Counted from the stretch's first letter, positions 9,515 to 19,075 are shown. The stretch is DNA of 62,374 nt from an uncultured Granulosicoccaceae bacterium (GCA_937927895.1 CALGKA010000073.1:1-62374); one strand, 5' to 3'. Numbers and translations: made by a program. Notes: a model not told the origin generated them from the sequence alone.

Positions 9515-10906
9515 ATGAGACTGTTACACCCTACGTCAACTCGACTCCCGGCTACATTGCGTTGCTGGTTGATGCTATTGCTCGTGATTTTGCCGAGCGC
9601 TGTTACTGCCGGTGGCCTACCCGCTATTGTCGATGGCGAGCCCTTGCCAAGTCTTGCCCCTATGCTTGAAAAAACCACCCCGGCGGTGGTTAATATCTCA
9701 ACGCGTGGCGCCGTACGTGCGGCCAACCCACTTTTTGAAGATCCATTCTTTAGACACTTTTTTGATCTGCCAGGTAACTCGCGACGTGAGCGGACGCCCG
9801 GTGCCAGACAACCTCAAAGTCTGGGTTCCGGGGTGATTGTCGACGCAGAACTCGGCTTAGTGGTGACCAACAATCACGTCATTGAAAATGCCGCAGAAGT
9901 GTTAGTGACACTCACTGATGGTCGAGAATTTAGTGCTGAAATTATTGGCAAAGATCCAGATGCAGATATAGCGGTTATTCGGATTGAGGCAGACGATCTA
10001 CTGGCTTTGAGTTGGGCAGATTCTGATCAGTTGCGAGTCGGTGATTTTGTGGTCGCGATCGGTAACCCTTTTGGTTTAGGGCAAACGGTCACATCCGGGA
10101 TTGTCTCCGCGCTCGGTCGTAGTGGCCTTGGCATTGAAGAAATCGAAGACTTCATTCAAACCGATGCTTCTATTAATCCGGGCAATTCCGGCGGTGCACT
10201 GGTAAACCTGCGCGGTGAGTTGGTTGGAATCAATACCGCCATTGTGGGTCCTTCAGGTGGCAATGTCGGTATTGGCTTTGCGATTCCCTCGAACCTTGCT
10301 TCAGACCTGATGCAGCAACTTGTCAATGAAGGGGAAGTGCGGCGCGGCAAGTTGGGTATTTCCGTTCAAGAACTCACAGAAGAACTGCAACAGATCTTCG
10401 GGGTAAAAAAGGGAATTGTGATTTCAGGCGTTGAGAAAGATTCGTCTGCAGATTTGGCGGGTCTTGCTCGGGGTGATGTACTAACAGAGGTTGATGGCCG
10501 TAGAGTCAGCTCAGTGAATGAGGTGAAAAACGCCATTGGCTTATTGCGGGTCGGTGAGCAAATAGAAATTAAATTCGTCAGAGATCGCCAGCCATTTAGC
10601 ACCGAGCTTTACGTTGGTGAATCAGATATCACTACTATCAATGGTGAAGATCTAGCCGGCCATCTAGATGGAGTGGTGTTTGAGAATGTCGCTCTACAAC
10701 AGCAACAAGTCGTAGCCATTACCGGTGTTCGCACAGGCAGTCCTATGGCCCGTTATGGGTTAAGGCGCGGAGATATAGTGTTGTCGGCCAATAGAATGGT
10801 GGTTACCAGTGTAGAAGATTTAATCGATGCGGTGAGTCTTGCAACGGGTAAAACGTTGTTTGATATTCAGCGTGGCAACAACAGCCAGTTGGTGCTTGTT
10901 CAATAA
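9515..10906 (+). CDS. degQ: Periplasmic Do-family serine protease, DegQ type
   Basis: Trypsin-like protease/chaperone with two PDZ domains acting on misfolded envelope proteins. I chose ATG 9515 because it opens a signal peptide (hydrophobic core CWLMLLLVILPSAV, cleavage near VTAGG); a GTG at 9476 is in frame upstream. Catalytic residues are visible: His in VTNNHVIENA, Asp in DPDADIAVIRI and Ser in INPGNSGGALVNL. PDZ1 begins near KLGISVQELTEEL and PDZ2 near VVAITGVRTGSPM. It could equally be named MucD or DegP-like; the C-terminal PDZ2 is complete. There is no obvious operon partner. Confidence 0.88.
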   Translation: MRLLHPTSTRLPATLRCWLMLLLVILPSAVTAGGLPAIVDGEPLPSLAPMLEKTTPAVVNISTRGAVRAANPLFEDPFFRHFFDLPGNSRRERTPGARQPQSLGSGVIVDAELGLVVTNNHVIENAAEVLVTLTDGREFSAEIIGKDPDADIAVIRIEADDLLALSWADSDQLRVGDFVVAIGNPFGLGQTVTSGIVSALGRSGLGIEEIEDFIQTDASINPGNSGGALVNLRGELVGINTAIVGPSGGNVGIGFAIPSNLASDLMQQLVNEGEVRRGKLGISVQELTEELQQIFGVKKGIVISGVEKDSSADLAGLARGDVLTEVDGRRVSSVNEVKNAIGLLRVGEQIEIKFVRDRQPFSTELYVGESDITTINGEDLAGHLDGVVFENVALQQQQVVAITGVRTGSPMARYGLRRGDIVLSANRMVVTSVEDLIDAVSLATGKTLFDIQRGNNSQLVLVQ

Positions 10907-10941
10907 AGGCTTAGCTGACGTTAGTGACGCTTAGCCTGGCT

Positions 10942-11430
10942 CTAAGGAGCGCTGTATCCATCGGTATTTTTCTCGACCCAACGGTGGCTTTGATCATTTA
11001 GTGTTTCTTTTTTCCAAAAAGGCGCACGTGATTTTAACGCTTCCATTAGGTGTCGGCAGGCATCAAACGCTGCAGCCCGGTGAGCAGACCAACAGGCCAC
11101 CAGTACAATGGGTTCTCCCGGTACTATTCGACCAACGCGGTGGATAATTAAGGCACTGTCTAATGGCCACTTGGCTTGCGCTTCATCAATAATAGCCTGT
11201 AGTTGGGCGTCGGTCATTCCCGGGTAGTGTTCGAGTTCCATAGCGCTGACGTTATCGCCCTCGTTGAAATCTCGCATGGTGCCAACAAAAGTAGCGGCTG
11301 CCCCATAGTGACCTGCGGTCAGATGTGATTTCTCATAGGTGGACAATTCTATCCACGGATCAAATGCCTCGGTCACGATGGCGATTTGCCCATGGCTAGT
11401 GGATTGTTGGCCAGCGGATTCATGCTCCAT
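10942..11430 (-). CDS. moaE: Molybdopterin synthase catalytic subunit
   Basis: Large subunit of molybdopterin synthase, which inserts two sulfurs into cyclic pyranopterin monophosphate using thiocarboxylated MoaD. Seen: GAAATFVGTMRDFN, LEHYPGMTDAQL, IIHRVGRIVPGEPIV, HRAAAFDACRHLMEALK and the active-site lysine region PFWKKET. The ATG at 11428-11430 lies only four bases after the moaD stop, so the two form one transcript. Length 162 residues, slightly longer than usual because of a short N-terminal extension. Confidence 0.93.
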   Translation of the reverse strand: MEHESAGQQSTSHGQIAIVTEAFDPWIELSTYEKSHLTAGHYGAAATFVGTMRDFNEGDNVSAMELEHYPGMTDAQLQAIIDEAQAKWPLDSALIIHRVGRIVPGEPIVLVACWSAHRAAAFDACRHLMEALKSRAPFWKKETLNDQSHRWVEKNTDGYSAP

Positions 11431-11434
11431 TGGC

Positions 11435-11668
11435 TCAGCCTCCGGTCACGGGTGGGAAAAAGGCAACTTCATCACCATCGCCGACGATGAAGCTGTGATC
11501 TGCCTGGGTCTGGTTGACGGCGCAAAGGGTATTGTCCGGCATGGGCTTGTCGCCCGCGACCTGCAGCCATACATCGGCTACGTTTTTAACGCCGCCGGGT
11601 TCGATTTCGAGTTCGCTCAAATCCAGATATTCGCGCATACTGGCGAAACATTTAACTTTTATGCTCAT
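11435..11668 (-). CDS. moaD: Molybdopterin synthase sulfur carrier subunit
   Basis: Ubiquitin-like sulfur carrier of 77 residues starting at ATG 11666-11668 ([16 protein letters not shown]). An in-frame extension to 11737 has no family similarity. The C-terminus ends in PPVTGG, the diglycine that is adenylated and thiocarboxylated. It is directly upstream of moaE and divergent from moaC. Confidence 0.9.
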   Translation of the reverse strand: MSIKVKCFASMREYLDLSELEIEPGGVKNVADVWLQVAGDKPMPDNTLCAVNQTQADHSFIVGDGDEVAFFPPVTGG

Positions 11669-11757
11669 GGTTGCATTATGCCTGTCAATCGCAGGCCTGC
11701 AATTGCTACAGTGCGTTTTTGTGCATAATTTATACAAGTATCAGGTGGAACCCGGCA

Positions 11758-12240
11758 ATGTCAGACTTAACCCATTTTAATCAACAAGGCCATGCCCACA
11801 TGGTGGACGTGGGTGATAAATCGATAACGGCCCGGGTGGCCGTGGCGACAGGTGTGATTACGATGCAGGCCGACACTCTGCAGATGATCACCGAAGGAAG
11901 GCACAAAAAAGGCGATGTGCTGGGTATCGCGCGAATAGCGGCGATTATGGCCAGTAAACGCACGCCCGACCTCATACCGCTGTGTCATCCCATAGGTTTG
12001 ACCCACGTCGATGTGAGTTTCTCAGTTGATCAGGAAGCCTCTCAGATCAGCTGCCAGGTGCGTACTGAGACGCGGTCTCAAACCGGGGTTGAAATGGAGG
12101 CACTAACCGCTGTGCAAATCGCTTTATTGACCATATATGATATGTGTAAAGCGGTGGATCGCGGTATGTGCATGACGCGAATCAGATTATTAGAAAAGCA
12201 AGGTGGCAAGTCTGGTCACTGGCAGGCAGCTGACGCCTAA
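11758..12240 (+). CDS. moaC: Cyclic pyranopterin monophosphate synthase
   Basis: Converts 3',8-cyclo-7,8-dihydro-GTP to cyclic pyranopterin monophosphate in molybdenum cofactor synthesis. The 160-residue protein from ATG 11758 shows [14 protein letters not shown], the active-site region [18 protein letters not shown] and [20 protein letters not shown] with MCKAVDRGM. An open frame upstream to 11671 lacks similarity. The 89-bp region shared with divergent moaD probably holds both promoters. Confidence 0.95.
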   Translation: MSDLTHFNQQGHAHMVDVGDKSITARVAVATGVITMQADTLQMITEGRHKKGDVLGIARIAAIMASKRTPDLIPLCHPIGLTHVDVSFSVDQEASQISCQVRTETRSQTGVEMEALTAVQIALLTIYDMCKAVDRGMCMTRIRLLEKQGGKSGHWQAADA

Positions 12241-12473
12241 GCACACGGTCGGTTTAAGTAAGCCCGGGTTCAGCGCTTGCGACACATTCTATGCTAATAG
12301 TGCTCTGCGGTTTTACAATCGCTTTTTATTTGCAGGGTGTTGTTTAAACCGGCCCCTGGCTGATGCACAATAGTCAGTTAGCGTTTTCTACAATTTGTAG
12401 GAGCGACTCACCCATTTTTAGCTATTTTCGCGTTGATCGGCTCACCAGTAGAGTCAGGTATCATAAAGGCAAC

Positions 12474-15008
12474 ATGACCCTGTTTAAGCGACTAACACTA
12501 GGATTGATTGCACTGATATTAATTGTCGCCGTCGTGGGTGCGATAGTGATCAGTAGACTCGATCTTAATCATCACAAAGACCGTATTGAAGCGCTGGTGT
12601 TTGAAAAAACCGGTCGGCAGCTGCAAATCAATGGTCAGATCAATGCCAGTATTTTTCCGTGGATCGGGTTATCGTTAACAGACGTAACACTGGCCAATTC
12701 AGAGGAATTCTCAGGCTCCGATTTTGCAAGTGTGGTGTCCAGTGAATTGCAGGTAGACGTATTGCCTCTGCTTATGGGCCGCGTTAATGTGCAGACAGTG
12801 GAGCTGCATGGCTTATCGTTAAAGCTGCAGCGCGATGCAGACGGTAAAACCAATTGGGATGATCTAATGGCAACCACCGCGGTGGTGGAAACCAATGCCG
12901 GTGACGATATCCTACAAGAAGTTGAGGCCGGTGCACCGGTCGTGGCAGCGCTCTCTATTGGTGGATTGCAGATCACTAACGCCACTATTCTTTTTTCAGA
13001 TGCTCGTGCTGATAGTTACATTTCACTTAAAGATTTGAACCTTAATACCGGCACCATTGTTTTGGCTCAGCCGTTTGATTTTGAATCAGATTTTTCTGTG
13101 ATCACGGGTGCCGCTAATGGCCTGAAGTCAAAAGTCTCTGCTACCGGGGCGATAAAACTTAATCTTGCAGATAATGTTTATCAGCTTGAGCGTTTGAACC
13201 TCAACACGGTCAGTGCCGGGCGTGCGTTGCCTATGGATCAGTTGCCCTTATCTATTGTGGGTGACTTAGTTGCAGACTTGAATAAACAAACGGTTGATTT
13301 AATTATTGAAGAGGGACATGCGTTAGGCATACCGATCAGCGGTGAGTTTCATGCAACGGGCATGCAGTCAGAGCCGCATTTAACAGGTCGGCTTAACAGC
13401 GGTGAATTTAATGCAGCGTCTGTGGTTGATCAATTAGGTATTACGCTAAGCCCCCAGTTTGACCCCGCATTGTTGGATCGCGCCAGTGTCTCTGCACGCT
13501 TCGAACAACAGAATGATCAACTCGTGGTGGATTCAATCAATGCATCTTTAGGTGATCTACAAGTGAGTGGTCAGTTGCAAGTCACGAATCTTTCTACAGC
13601 GGGTGTATTGGTGGGGCAATTTGAGAGTACCGAGTTTAACCCGGCACCTTGGTTAGAGAGTATCGGGTTAGTGGCAAGCGACGAAAACGCTATGCATTCT
13701 GCACAATTTTCAACTGCAGTGAGGCAGTCTGGACAACTGCTTTCATTTAATCAATTAGTCTTGCAACTAGATGAATCACAATTTGATGGTGTGGTGGAAG
13801 TGACTGATATCAAGGCGACTAACCCACCTATAAATTTTGCGCTAGCGGTTGATCAAATTAACCTTGATCGCTATTTGCCGGCCGCTAATGACGCAGAGGC
13901 TACAGACACTGTTGCGAAAGCAGGGCTTACTGGCGACGATTCTTTATTGCCTGTGCAGCCATTGCGCAAGCTTAATTTAGTGGGTGATGTCACTGCTGGA
14001 CAGGTAACCCTTGCAAGGGTGACTGCGCAAAATGTGGTGTTGCCAGTACTGGCTAACAATGGAAAAATTGAAATAAAGGAAGCAAAGGCAGAGCTTTATT
14101 CTGGCGCTTTCTTCTCTACCGTATCGCTCGATGTGAACTCTGATGAGCCGTTGTTAACAGTGGCGGCTAACCTGAATGGGTTGAATGCTGAGCCATTTTT
14201 ACAAGATTATTTAGCTGCAGAATCACCGTTGACGGGTATTGCTAATATTAATGTTGATCTACTCTCACGTGGCAATACTTCGCAACAATTAATAGAGGGT
14301 GCTAACGGTGCGCTGTCTACACGTTTTACAGATGGTCGAGTAAAAGGCATTGATATAGCGTCTGAATTGCGCCGTGCGCAGCGCTTGTTGAGTGGTCAGT
14401 CATCAGACGCATCCCCGGAATCAGTTTCAACAGAGTTTTCAGAGTTAAGTGCTGCGGCAGTCATTGCAGATGGTGTATTGCAAAGTGATGACTTAATTTT
14501 TACCTCTCCATTGTTGCGTTTATCGGGTCAAGGTGGAATCAATTTAGTCAGTCAAAGTGTTGATTACCTATTGCATATTCTACTGACCGATTCAGAGCAA
14601 GTACAACAAGATGATGCCCTGAGCGAATTAGCGGGAATGGAATTGTCGGTGCCGGTACGCGGGCAGTTCAACGATTTATCCATCGACTTTAAGGCCTTGT
14701 TATTAAATGCTTTTGATTCAAACCTAATAGAGCAGCTAAAGGCTCGTAAAGAACAATGGTTGAATCAACAGAAAGCTGATGTTGCCAGTAAAATTGAATC
14801 AGAAAAAGCAGCGCTACAAGAACGTCTTGAAAAAGAACGTGAGACTGCGGCCGCATTGATGATTGAGAAAAAGCAACAGGCACAAGCGGAAGTTGAAAAG
14901 CAAAAACGTGAACTTCAAGAGCGTATAGAAGCAGAAAAAGAAGCCCTTACTGATAAGCTGGAAGACAACCTCAAGAAAGGGCTCGGTGATTTGTTGGGAG
15001 TCGACTAA
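12474..15008 (+). CDS. AsmA-family envelope protein with coiled-coil tail
   Basis: AsmA-like protein of 844 residues from ATG 12474. One N-terminal membrane anchor (LTLGLIALILIVAVVGAIVI, about residues 6-25) is followed by a periplasmic region with the AsmA N-terminal signature (IFPWIGLSLTDVTLAN) and C-terminal AsmA domain (GANGALSTRFTDGRVKGIDI; LIFTSPLLRLSGQGGINL). The family forms bridge-like lipid-transport or outer-membrane assembly factors. Residues about 755-835 form a charged, heptad-like coiled coil rich in E, K and Q, which is not a standard part of AsmA. The gene precedes mutY in the order AsmA-mutY-yggX. The upstream in-frame ATG 12363 is less likely. Confidence 0.85.
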   Translation: MTLFKRLTLGLIALILIVAVVGAIVISRLDLNHHKDRIEALVFEKTGRQLQINGQINASIFPWIGLSLTDVTLANSEEFSGSDFASVVSSELQVDVLPLLMGRVNVQTVELHGLSLKLQRDADGKTNWDDLMATTAVVETNAGDDILQEVEAGAPVVAALSIGGLQITNATILFSDARADSYISLKDLNLNTGTIVLAQPFDFESDFSVITGAANGLKSKVSATGAIKLNLADNVYQLERLNLNTVSAGRALPMDQLPLSIVGDLVADLNKQTVDLIIEEGHALGIPISGEFHATGMQSEPHLTGRLNSGEFNAASVVDQLGITLSPQFDPALLDRASVSARFEQQNDQLVVDSINASLGDLQVSGQLQVTNLSTAGVLVGQFESTEFNPAPWLESIGLVASDENAMHSAQFSTAVRQSGQLLSFNQLVLQLDESQFDGVVEVTDIKATNPPINFALAVDQINLDRYLPAANDAEATDTVAKAGLTGDDSLLPVQPLRKLNLVGDVTAGQVTLARVTAQNVVLPVLANNGKIEIKEAKAELYSGAFFSTVSLDVNSDEPLLTVAANLNGLNAEPFLQDYLAAESPLTGIANINVDLLSRGNTSQQLIEGANGALSTRFTDGRVKGIDIASELRRAQRLLSGQSSDASPESVSTEFSELSAAAVIADGVLQSDDLIFTSPLLRLSGQGGINLVSQSVDYLLHILLTDSEQVQQDDALSELAGMELSVPVRGQFNDLSIDFKALLLNAFDSNLIEQLKARKEQWLNQQKADVASKIESEKAALQERLEKERETAAALMIEKKQQAQAEVEKQKRELQERIEAEKEALTDKLEDNLKKGLGDLLGVD

Positions 15009-15077
15009 CGTTGTTCGGTCTTTTGCTCAAGTATCGATTAACCACCTGCGTTCGTAAAAAAGTTGCTGCAGAAGCCT

Positions 15078-16175
15078 ATGGCTACTGAATCAGCAACAAA
15101 TCAAAAGCCGTTAAGCAAGAAACAGATTGGCGAGTTTTCACAGATGGTGCTTGCCTGGTTTGCGGATCATGGTCGTAAGCATTTGCCATGGCAACAGAAT
15201 CCAACCCCTTACCGAGTGTGGGTGTCAGAGATTATGTTGCAGCAAACTCAAGTCACTACCGTTATTCCTTACTTTGAACGTTTTATGCAGCGCTTTGAAA
15301 ACGTTGAAGCATTGGCGCGGGCGTCTCAGGATGATGTGTTATCGCTTTGGACAGGCTTGGGTTATTACGCTCGTGGCCGAAACCTGCACAAGGCTGCACA
15401 GCAGATTGTGCAGCAACATAATGGCTCACTGCCCGATTCTATAGACGCATTGGTTGAGCTGCCAGGGATTGGTCGATCAACCGCTGGTGCTATTTTAAGC
15501 CTGGGCTTCAACCGCTCAGCACCAATTCTAGATGGCAACGTAAAGCGTGTGTTGTGTCGTTACCGCTGTATTGACGGTTGGCCTGGTAAGCCCGCAGTTA
15601 TGAAACAGTTATGGGAACTAACTGAATCCCTAACGCCGCAGGTCAACACAGCGGAGTTCAACCAAGCCATGATGGATCTTGGAGCCACGCTTTGCACTCG
15701 AAGTAAGCCGGATTGTCAGCGGTGCCCATTGAGTGCTCGATGTAGCGCGCTCAAATCCGGGAATGTAACTGATTGGCCGCACAAGAAACCCAAAAAAGAT
15801 AAGCCGATTAGAAAAACGTTAATGCTATTGGCTCGCAATGAAGCAGGTTCAGTACTGTTGCAACGTAGGCCGCCTTCCGGCTTGTGGGGAGGACTTTGGA
15901 GTTTCCCGCAGTTTGACGATCTAGAAGCATTGCACGCGTATGCTCGCAGCCTTGGCAGCTATCCGGATTGCAGCGCTGAGCAGTGGGATCAAATTAAGCA
16001 TAGCTTCTCGCATTTTGATCTGCTGATTACGCCTGTCAAAATTGCATTGAAACTTAAAGCTTGCGACCGCATTATGGGGAGTAATGAGGTATCGTGGGTT
16101 GACGGCGAAATGCCGGGTGGCTGTGCGGCGCCTGTAAAGCGTTTGCTAGATAAGCTGACCCATTCAATCCTTTAA
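15078..16175 (+). CDS. mutY: A/G-specific adenine DNA glycosylase MutY
   Basis: Removes adenine mispaired with 8-oxoguanine. From ATG 15078 it has 365 residues; TTG 15063 is an alternative. Seen: catalytic Glu in VSEIMLQQTQVTTV, the helix-hairpin-helix VELPGIGRSTAGAILSL with catalytic Asp in ILDGNVKRVLCR, and the iron-sulfur cluster cysteines as C-X6-C-X2-C-X5-C (CTRSKPDCQRCPLSARC). A C-terminal NUDIX-like domain for 8-oxoguanine recognition begins after KTLMLLARNEAGSVLLQRR. Followed 36 bp later by yggX, the conserved partner. Confidence 0.95.
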   Translation: MATESATNQKPLSKKQIGEFSQMVLAWFADHGRKHLPWQQNPTPYRVWVSEIMLQQTQVTTVIPYFERFMQRFENVEALARASQDDVLSLWTGLGYYARGRNLHKAAQQIVQQHNGSLPDSIDALVELPGIGRSTAGAILSLGFNRSAPILDGNVKRVLCRYRCIDGWPGKPAVMKQLWELTESLTPQVNTAEFNQAMMDLGATLCTRSKPDCQRCPLSARCSALKSGNVTDWPHKKPKKDKPIRKTLMLLARNEAGSVLLQRRPPSGLWGGLWSFPQFDDLEALHAYARSLGSYPDCSAEQWDQIKHSFSHFDLLITPVKIALKLKACDRIMGSNEVSWVDGEMPGGCAAPVKRLLDKLTHSIL

Positions 16176-16211
16176 CTACCCTTAACTTAATACTACCTTT
16201 AGGAGAATCTG

Positions 16212-16484
16212 ATGGCACGCATGGTCAACTGCGTCAAACTGGACAAAGAAGCAGAGGGATTGGATCGACCCACATACCCTGGCGACTTGGGCAAACGCAT
16301 CTACCTAAACGTGTGCAAGGAAGCCTGGCAGTCATGGATGGGGCACCAGACCATGCTCATCAACGAATATCGATTAACGCCGGTAGATCCGAAGGCACGC
16401 AAATTTCTGGAAGAAGAAATGGAAAAGTTTTTCTTCGGAGAAGGATCTGCCATGCCAGAGGGTTTTGTGCCCCAAAGTGATTGA
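16212..16484 (+). CDS. yggX: Probable Fe(2+)-trafficking protein YggX
   Basis: Small cytoplasmic protein of 90 residues that protects iron-sulfur enzymes from oxidative damage. The family hallmarks are clear: [37 protein letters not shown] and [17 protein letters not shown]. The conserved cysteine near the N-terminus is present. AGGAG at 16201-16205 lies seven bases before the ATG. It is probably co-transcribed with mutY, a functionally sensible pairing because MutY carries a 4Fe-4S cluster. Confidence 0.95.
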   Translation: MARMVNCVKLDKEAEGLDRPTYPGDLGKRIYLNVCKEAWQSWMGHQTMLINEYRLTPVDPKARKFLEEEMEKFFFGEGSAMPEGFVPQSD

Positions 16485-16578
16485 TCGTACAGGTAAAGCA
16501 CGATTAAAACGCAGCTCTACTTTTGGGATAGACCCCGTGCTTTTTGATCACCGAGTGATGTTTAAAACGTCGCAACGC

Positions 16579-16606
16579 TTGACTCAACGCGCGACTGTGG
16601 TCTAAT
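16579..16606 (+). promoter_or_regulatory. Probable promoter of tRNA-Phe
   Basis: TTGACT (16579-16584) and TCTAAT (16601-16606) are separated by 16 bp and lie about 50 bp before the tRNA gene. This is a good match to a sigma-70 promoter, in a position where an independent tRNA promoter is expected. Confidence 0.55.
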
Positions 16607-16657
16607 ACGCAATTGCTTTGAGCGATGGCGTCCGTCAGCACTCAGCACAACCTCAAA

Positions 16658-16733
16658 GGCCAGGTAGCTCAGTCGGTAGAGCAGGGGACTGAAAATCCCC
16701 GTGTCGGCGGTTCGATTCCGTCCCTGGCCACCA
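16658..16733 (+). tRNA. tRNA-Phe (anticodon GAA)
   Basis: A 76-base tRNA with encoded CCA. The acceptor stem GGCCAGG pairs with CCTGGCC; the D arm has GCTCAGTCGGTAGAGC; the anticodon stem GGGGA/TCCCC encloses loop CTGAAAA with anticodon GAA; the T arm has GGTTCGATTCC. It follows yggX as in Pseudomonas genomes. Confidence 0.98.
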
Positions 16734-16763
16734 TCGACTTGAATTCGAAATTGCGAGCACCTG

Positions 16764-17474
16764 GTGAAGGTTGACGACTATTACAGCTACTCAGCCGATG
16801 TGCTGACCTTCAGCAGAGAGAACGCTAGCGCATTCGCCAAGGAAGTCGCTGGTGATTTCAACCCAATCCACAACCCTGACGCCCGACGCTTCTGTGTGCC
16901 CGGTGATTTATTGTTTGCCGTCGTGCTCGATATCCACGGTGCACGCTCGAGGATGGATTTTGACTTCGAGCAGATGGTCGATGATAAATCTGAACTAAGC
17001 ATAGAGCTTCAAGATACTGGCTTACAGATGTCCGACAGCAACGGTAAACTGTTTCTAGATGTTGGGTTTAGTGATGCAGCGGTGCAATCTGCTGAGGCTA
17101 ATCATGCACTGATAGAGGCTTACGTGAAGTTCTCTGGTAAAACGTTTCCGTTTTTATTGGTCGACCTCATGCAGAAAAATAATGTCATGATAAACCCGCA
17201 GCGGCCACTGGTTATTTATCGACGAATGTCTCTTGAACTAGACCATACGAATTGCGAAAACTTTGATCTCGCTTTTACCGGCTCTGCGCTTACTGTTGAT
17301 GGCAAGAAAGGTGAGGTGGCGTTAAATTTTGATATCGTCAGTGACAGTAAAGTGGTTGGGCGTGGCACTAAAAATATGTTGCTAGGTGGTATGCGTGAGT
17401 ACGAGCAGTCAGTTATTGATGATTTGGTTAATGAATACAACGCTATCAAGTCTGATTATTTAGCCAATGTATAA
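16764..17474 (+). CDS. DUF3581 family protein
   Basis: Conserved gammaproteobacterial protein of 236 residues with no established function, starting at GTG 16764. The segment EVAGDFNPIHNPDARRF (about residues 27-43) resembles the GDxNPxH motif of MaoC-like hotdog-fold hydratases, and VPGDLLFAVVLDIHG follows where such enzymes have their central helix. No signal peptide is visible, so it is probably cytoplasmic. It lies 30 bp after tRNA-Phe and may share its transcript, and it is convergent with the MepK-like gene. Any enzymatic role is inference. Confidence 0.8.
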   Translation: MKVDDYYSYSADVLTFSRENASAFAKEVAGDFNPIHNPDARRFCVPGDLLFAVVLDIHGARSRMDFDFEQMVDDKSELSIELQDTGLQMSDSNGKLFLDVGFSDAAVQSAEANHALIEAYVKFSGKTFPFLLVDLMQKNNVMINPQRPLVIYRRMSLELDHTNCENFDLAFTGSALTVDGKKGEVALNFDIVSDSKVVGRGTKNMLLGGMREYEQSVIDDLVNEYNAIKSDYLANV

Positions 17475-17521
17475 AGTAGTCAATAATGGGTACGGAACGG
17501 CAGCCGATTAGCAGCCGCTAG

Positions 17522-18085
17522 TTACCAAAATCTATGTGGGCCAGTATCAAGGTGTACAAAGTTTGAATCAGGATAATACCCCACACCACCTACTCGAAGT
17601 GCAAGGCCGGCATCTTTAAGGTGCTTAGTTTCAGTGCCAGGTAATCTGATATCAACTGCCCGACCTTTAACGTGGTAACTATTTTTTGCAACGCCAGAAT
17701 TGATCTTTGCGAGTTTTCTGTTGGTCTCTTCGGATCGATAACCCGAGATCACGCTGTAAGGCGTTGAGGGCTTGCCCACTTTGTTATTCACCAAATAAAG
17801 AATAGACAGAAGGCGCGGGTCTATTTCTTTAATACCATTGGTTCTATGATCACGGAAGAAATAATTGATATCATCCAGCGCGCCTTTGTCGTAGTCCCCG
17901 CCAACCCAAAACGTTGCATTTAAATGTTCGGTGGTATGCAGGTTATACAACGATAAGCTGAGTTCAGGGTACGTTGATTGACTTGCAATAGCGTTGCTGA
18001 AAGGCACGGACCCAGCAGCAAGTGCCGATAGCATTACAGCACGGCGCTGATAATTAAAACGTTGCGGTTTGGTTTTTAAAATCAT
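17522..18085 (-). CDS. mepK: MepK/YcbK-type murein endopeptidase (DUF882), Tat-exported
   Basis: Metallopeptidase of the M15/DUF882 family, expected to cut peptidoglycan cross-links in the periplasm. The N-terminus has a twin arginine (NYQRRAVMLSALAAGS, about residues 11-26), compatible with a Tat signal as in E. coli YcbK. Zinc ligands are visible in SYHVKGRAVDIRL (H and D) and FVHLDTGPHRFW at the C-terminus. The sequence ISGYRSEETNRKL is typical of the family. Length 187 residues is normal. It is transcribed leftward and divergent from the ProQ-like gene. Confidence 0.88.
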   Translation of the reverse strand: MILKTKPQRFNYQRRAVMLSALAAGSVPFSNAIASQSTYPELSLSLYNLHTTEHLNATFWVGGDYDKGALDDINYFFRDHRTNGIKEIDPRLLSILYLVNNKVGKPSTPYSVISGYRSEETNRKLAKINSGVAKNSYHVKGRAVDIRLPGTETKHLKDAGLALRVGGVGYYPDSNFVHLDTGPHRFW

Positions 18086-18454
18086 CCGACTCTGACTGGG
18101 TGCGTAGGAACTGGCTGAGGCTACAGGAGTAAAAGTTTCAAATAAGTGCTCAAGTCGAGGTAATCAGAAACTTATTTCTGTCATCGTGCCGAGCTCTGTT
18201 CCTCTGGCGGAACTATACACTCATTTCGTGTGGGCAATAAAGGGCTTCAATGCCTATTTGTTACCTATGTCGCGGTTGATTCTCTACAGTTGTTTTCAGT
18301 CACATATGTGTGCTTTGGTGTAAATTAGGTGAAACATTGTGGGGTTGTTTTTCGTCGTACTGGAAATGTGTGCAAATGTCCCCATGTTCTATGTGCACAG
18401 AAACTTGCAATCAATAAACACAAATTTAAGTCTTAAGAGGTATTGGAAATTCCA
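18086..18454. other. Divergent intergenic region, mepK / proQ-like
   Basis: About 370 bp without a credible gene, expected to hold two divergent promoters. A short inverted repeat CAGAAA-CTTA-TTTCTG lies near 18165. AAGAGG (18435-18440) is the only ribosome-site candidate for the ProQ-like gene and sits unusually far (14 bases) from its ATG. No further structure is visible. Confidence 0.4.
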
Positions 18455-18985
18455 ATGAATAAGAAATGGTCGTCTGACAAGGTAAAAGAAGTTCAACGTT
18501 TTCTCATAAAGCGTTGGCCTGAATCTTTTGCTCAAGGTCCGGATTTGCGACCTTTGTCACTTCAAGTACACAAAGAGATCCTTAAGCACAGGGATGAAAA
18601 TCCCCAGTTGTCAGGTCGGGTTGTTAGTGAAGTACTGAATAGACACACCAATAGTTTTGGTTATCTATATGGACTGTTGAAAAACGAATTTCGTTATGAC
18701 TTAGAAAACAAGCCGGTAGCAGAGGTGGCACCTGAGCACAGGGAGTGGGCAAGGCAGACACTAAGAGCTAAACAAAAACTTGCACAAAAAATACGCAAAG
18801 ACGCGAGGCAAAAACTTCGCGATGAGAAAAAGGCTCAACATGCGAGCCAAAAAGCACTGTCTCGCACCGTGCATAAGAATGCACCGTCGGAGTCTGGTGC
18901 TTCAAGTCCTGTAATCAAGTACAAGCCGGCACGACGCAGGATAATAAAACCTGCCGATCAAAGAACAGTTGATCTGGCCAGTTGA
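18455..18985 (+). CDS. ProQ/FinO-domain RNA-binding protein
   Basis: RNA chaperone-type protein of 176 residues. The ProQ/FinO domain spans about residues 8-110: VQRFLIKRWPESFAQG, LSLQVHKEILKHRDEN, VSEVLNRHTNSFGYLYGLLK then RYDLENKPVAEVAPEHREWA, matching the ProQ core pattern around YLYG and the RxDL stretch. The C-terminal half is basic and lysine/arginine/alanine-rich, likely extra RNA contact. I chose ATG 18455; an in-frame TTG at 18443 lies almost on the ribosome site. It probably binds structured small RNAs and mRNA 3' ends. Whether it is the ProQ orthologue or another FinO paralogue cannot be decided here. Confidence 0.85.
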   Translation: MNKKWSSDKVKEVQRFLIKRWPESFAQGPDLRPLSLQVHKEILKHRDENPQLSGRVVSEVLNRHTNSFGYLYGLLKNEFRYDLENKPVAEVAPEHREWARQTLRAKQKLAQKIRKDARQKLRDEKKAQHASQKALSRTVHKNAPSESGASSPVIKYKPARRRIIKPADQRTVDLAS

Positions 18986-19075
18986 TCTGGCTGTCGAATC
19001 CCTTGGGGCTCGATGACTTTAACTGCACTACCTAAAAGCTAATAGCTTAGGCACTCCACTATCAACAGCGAGATT

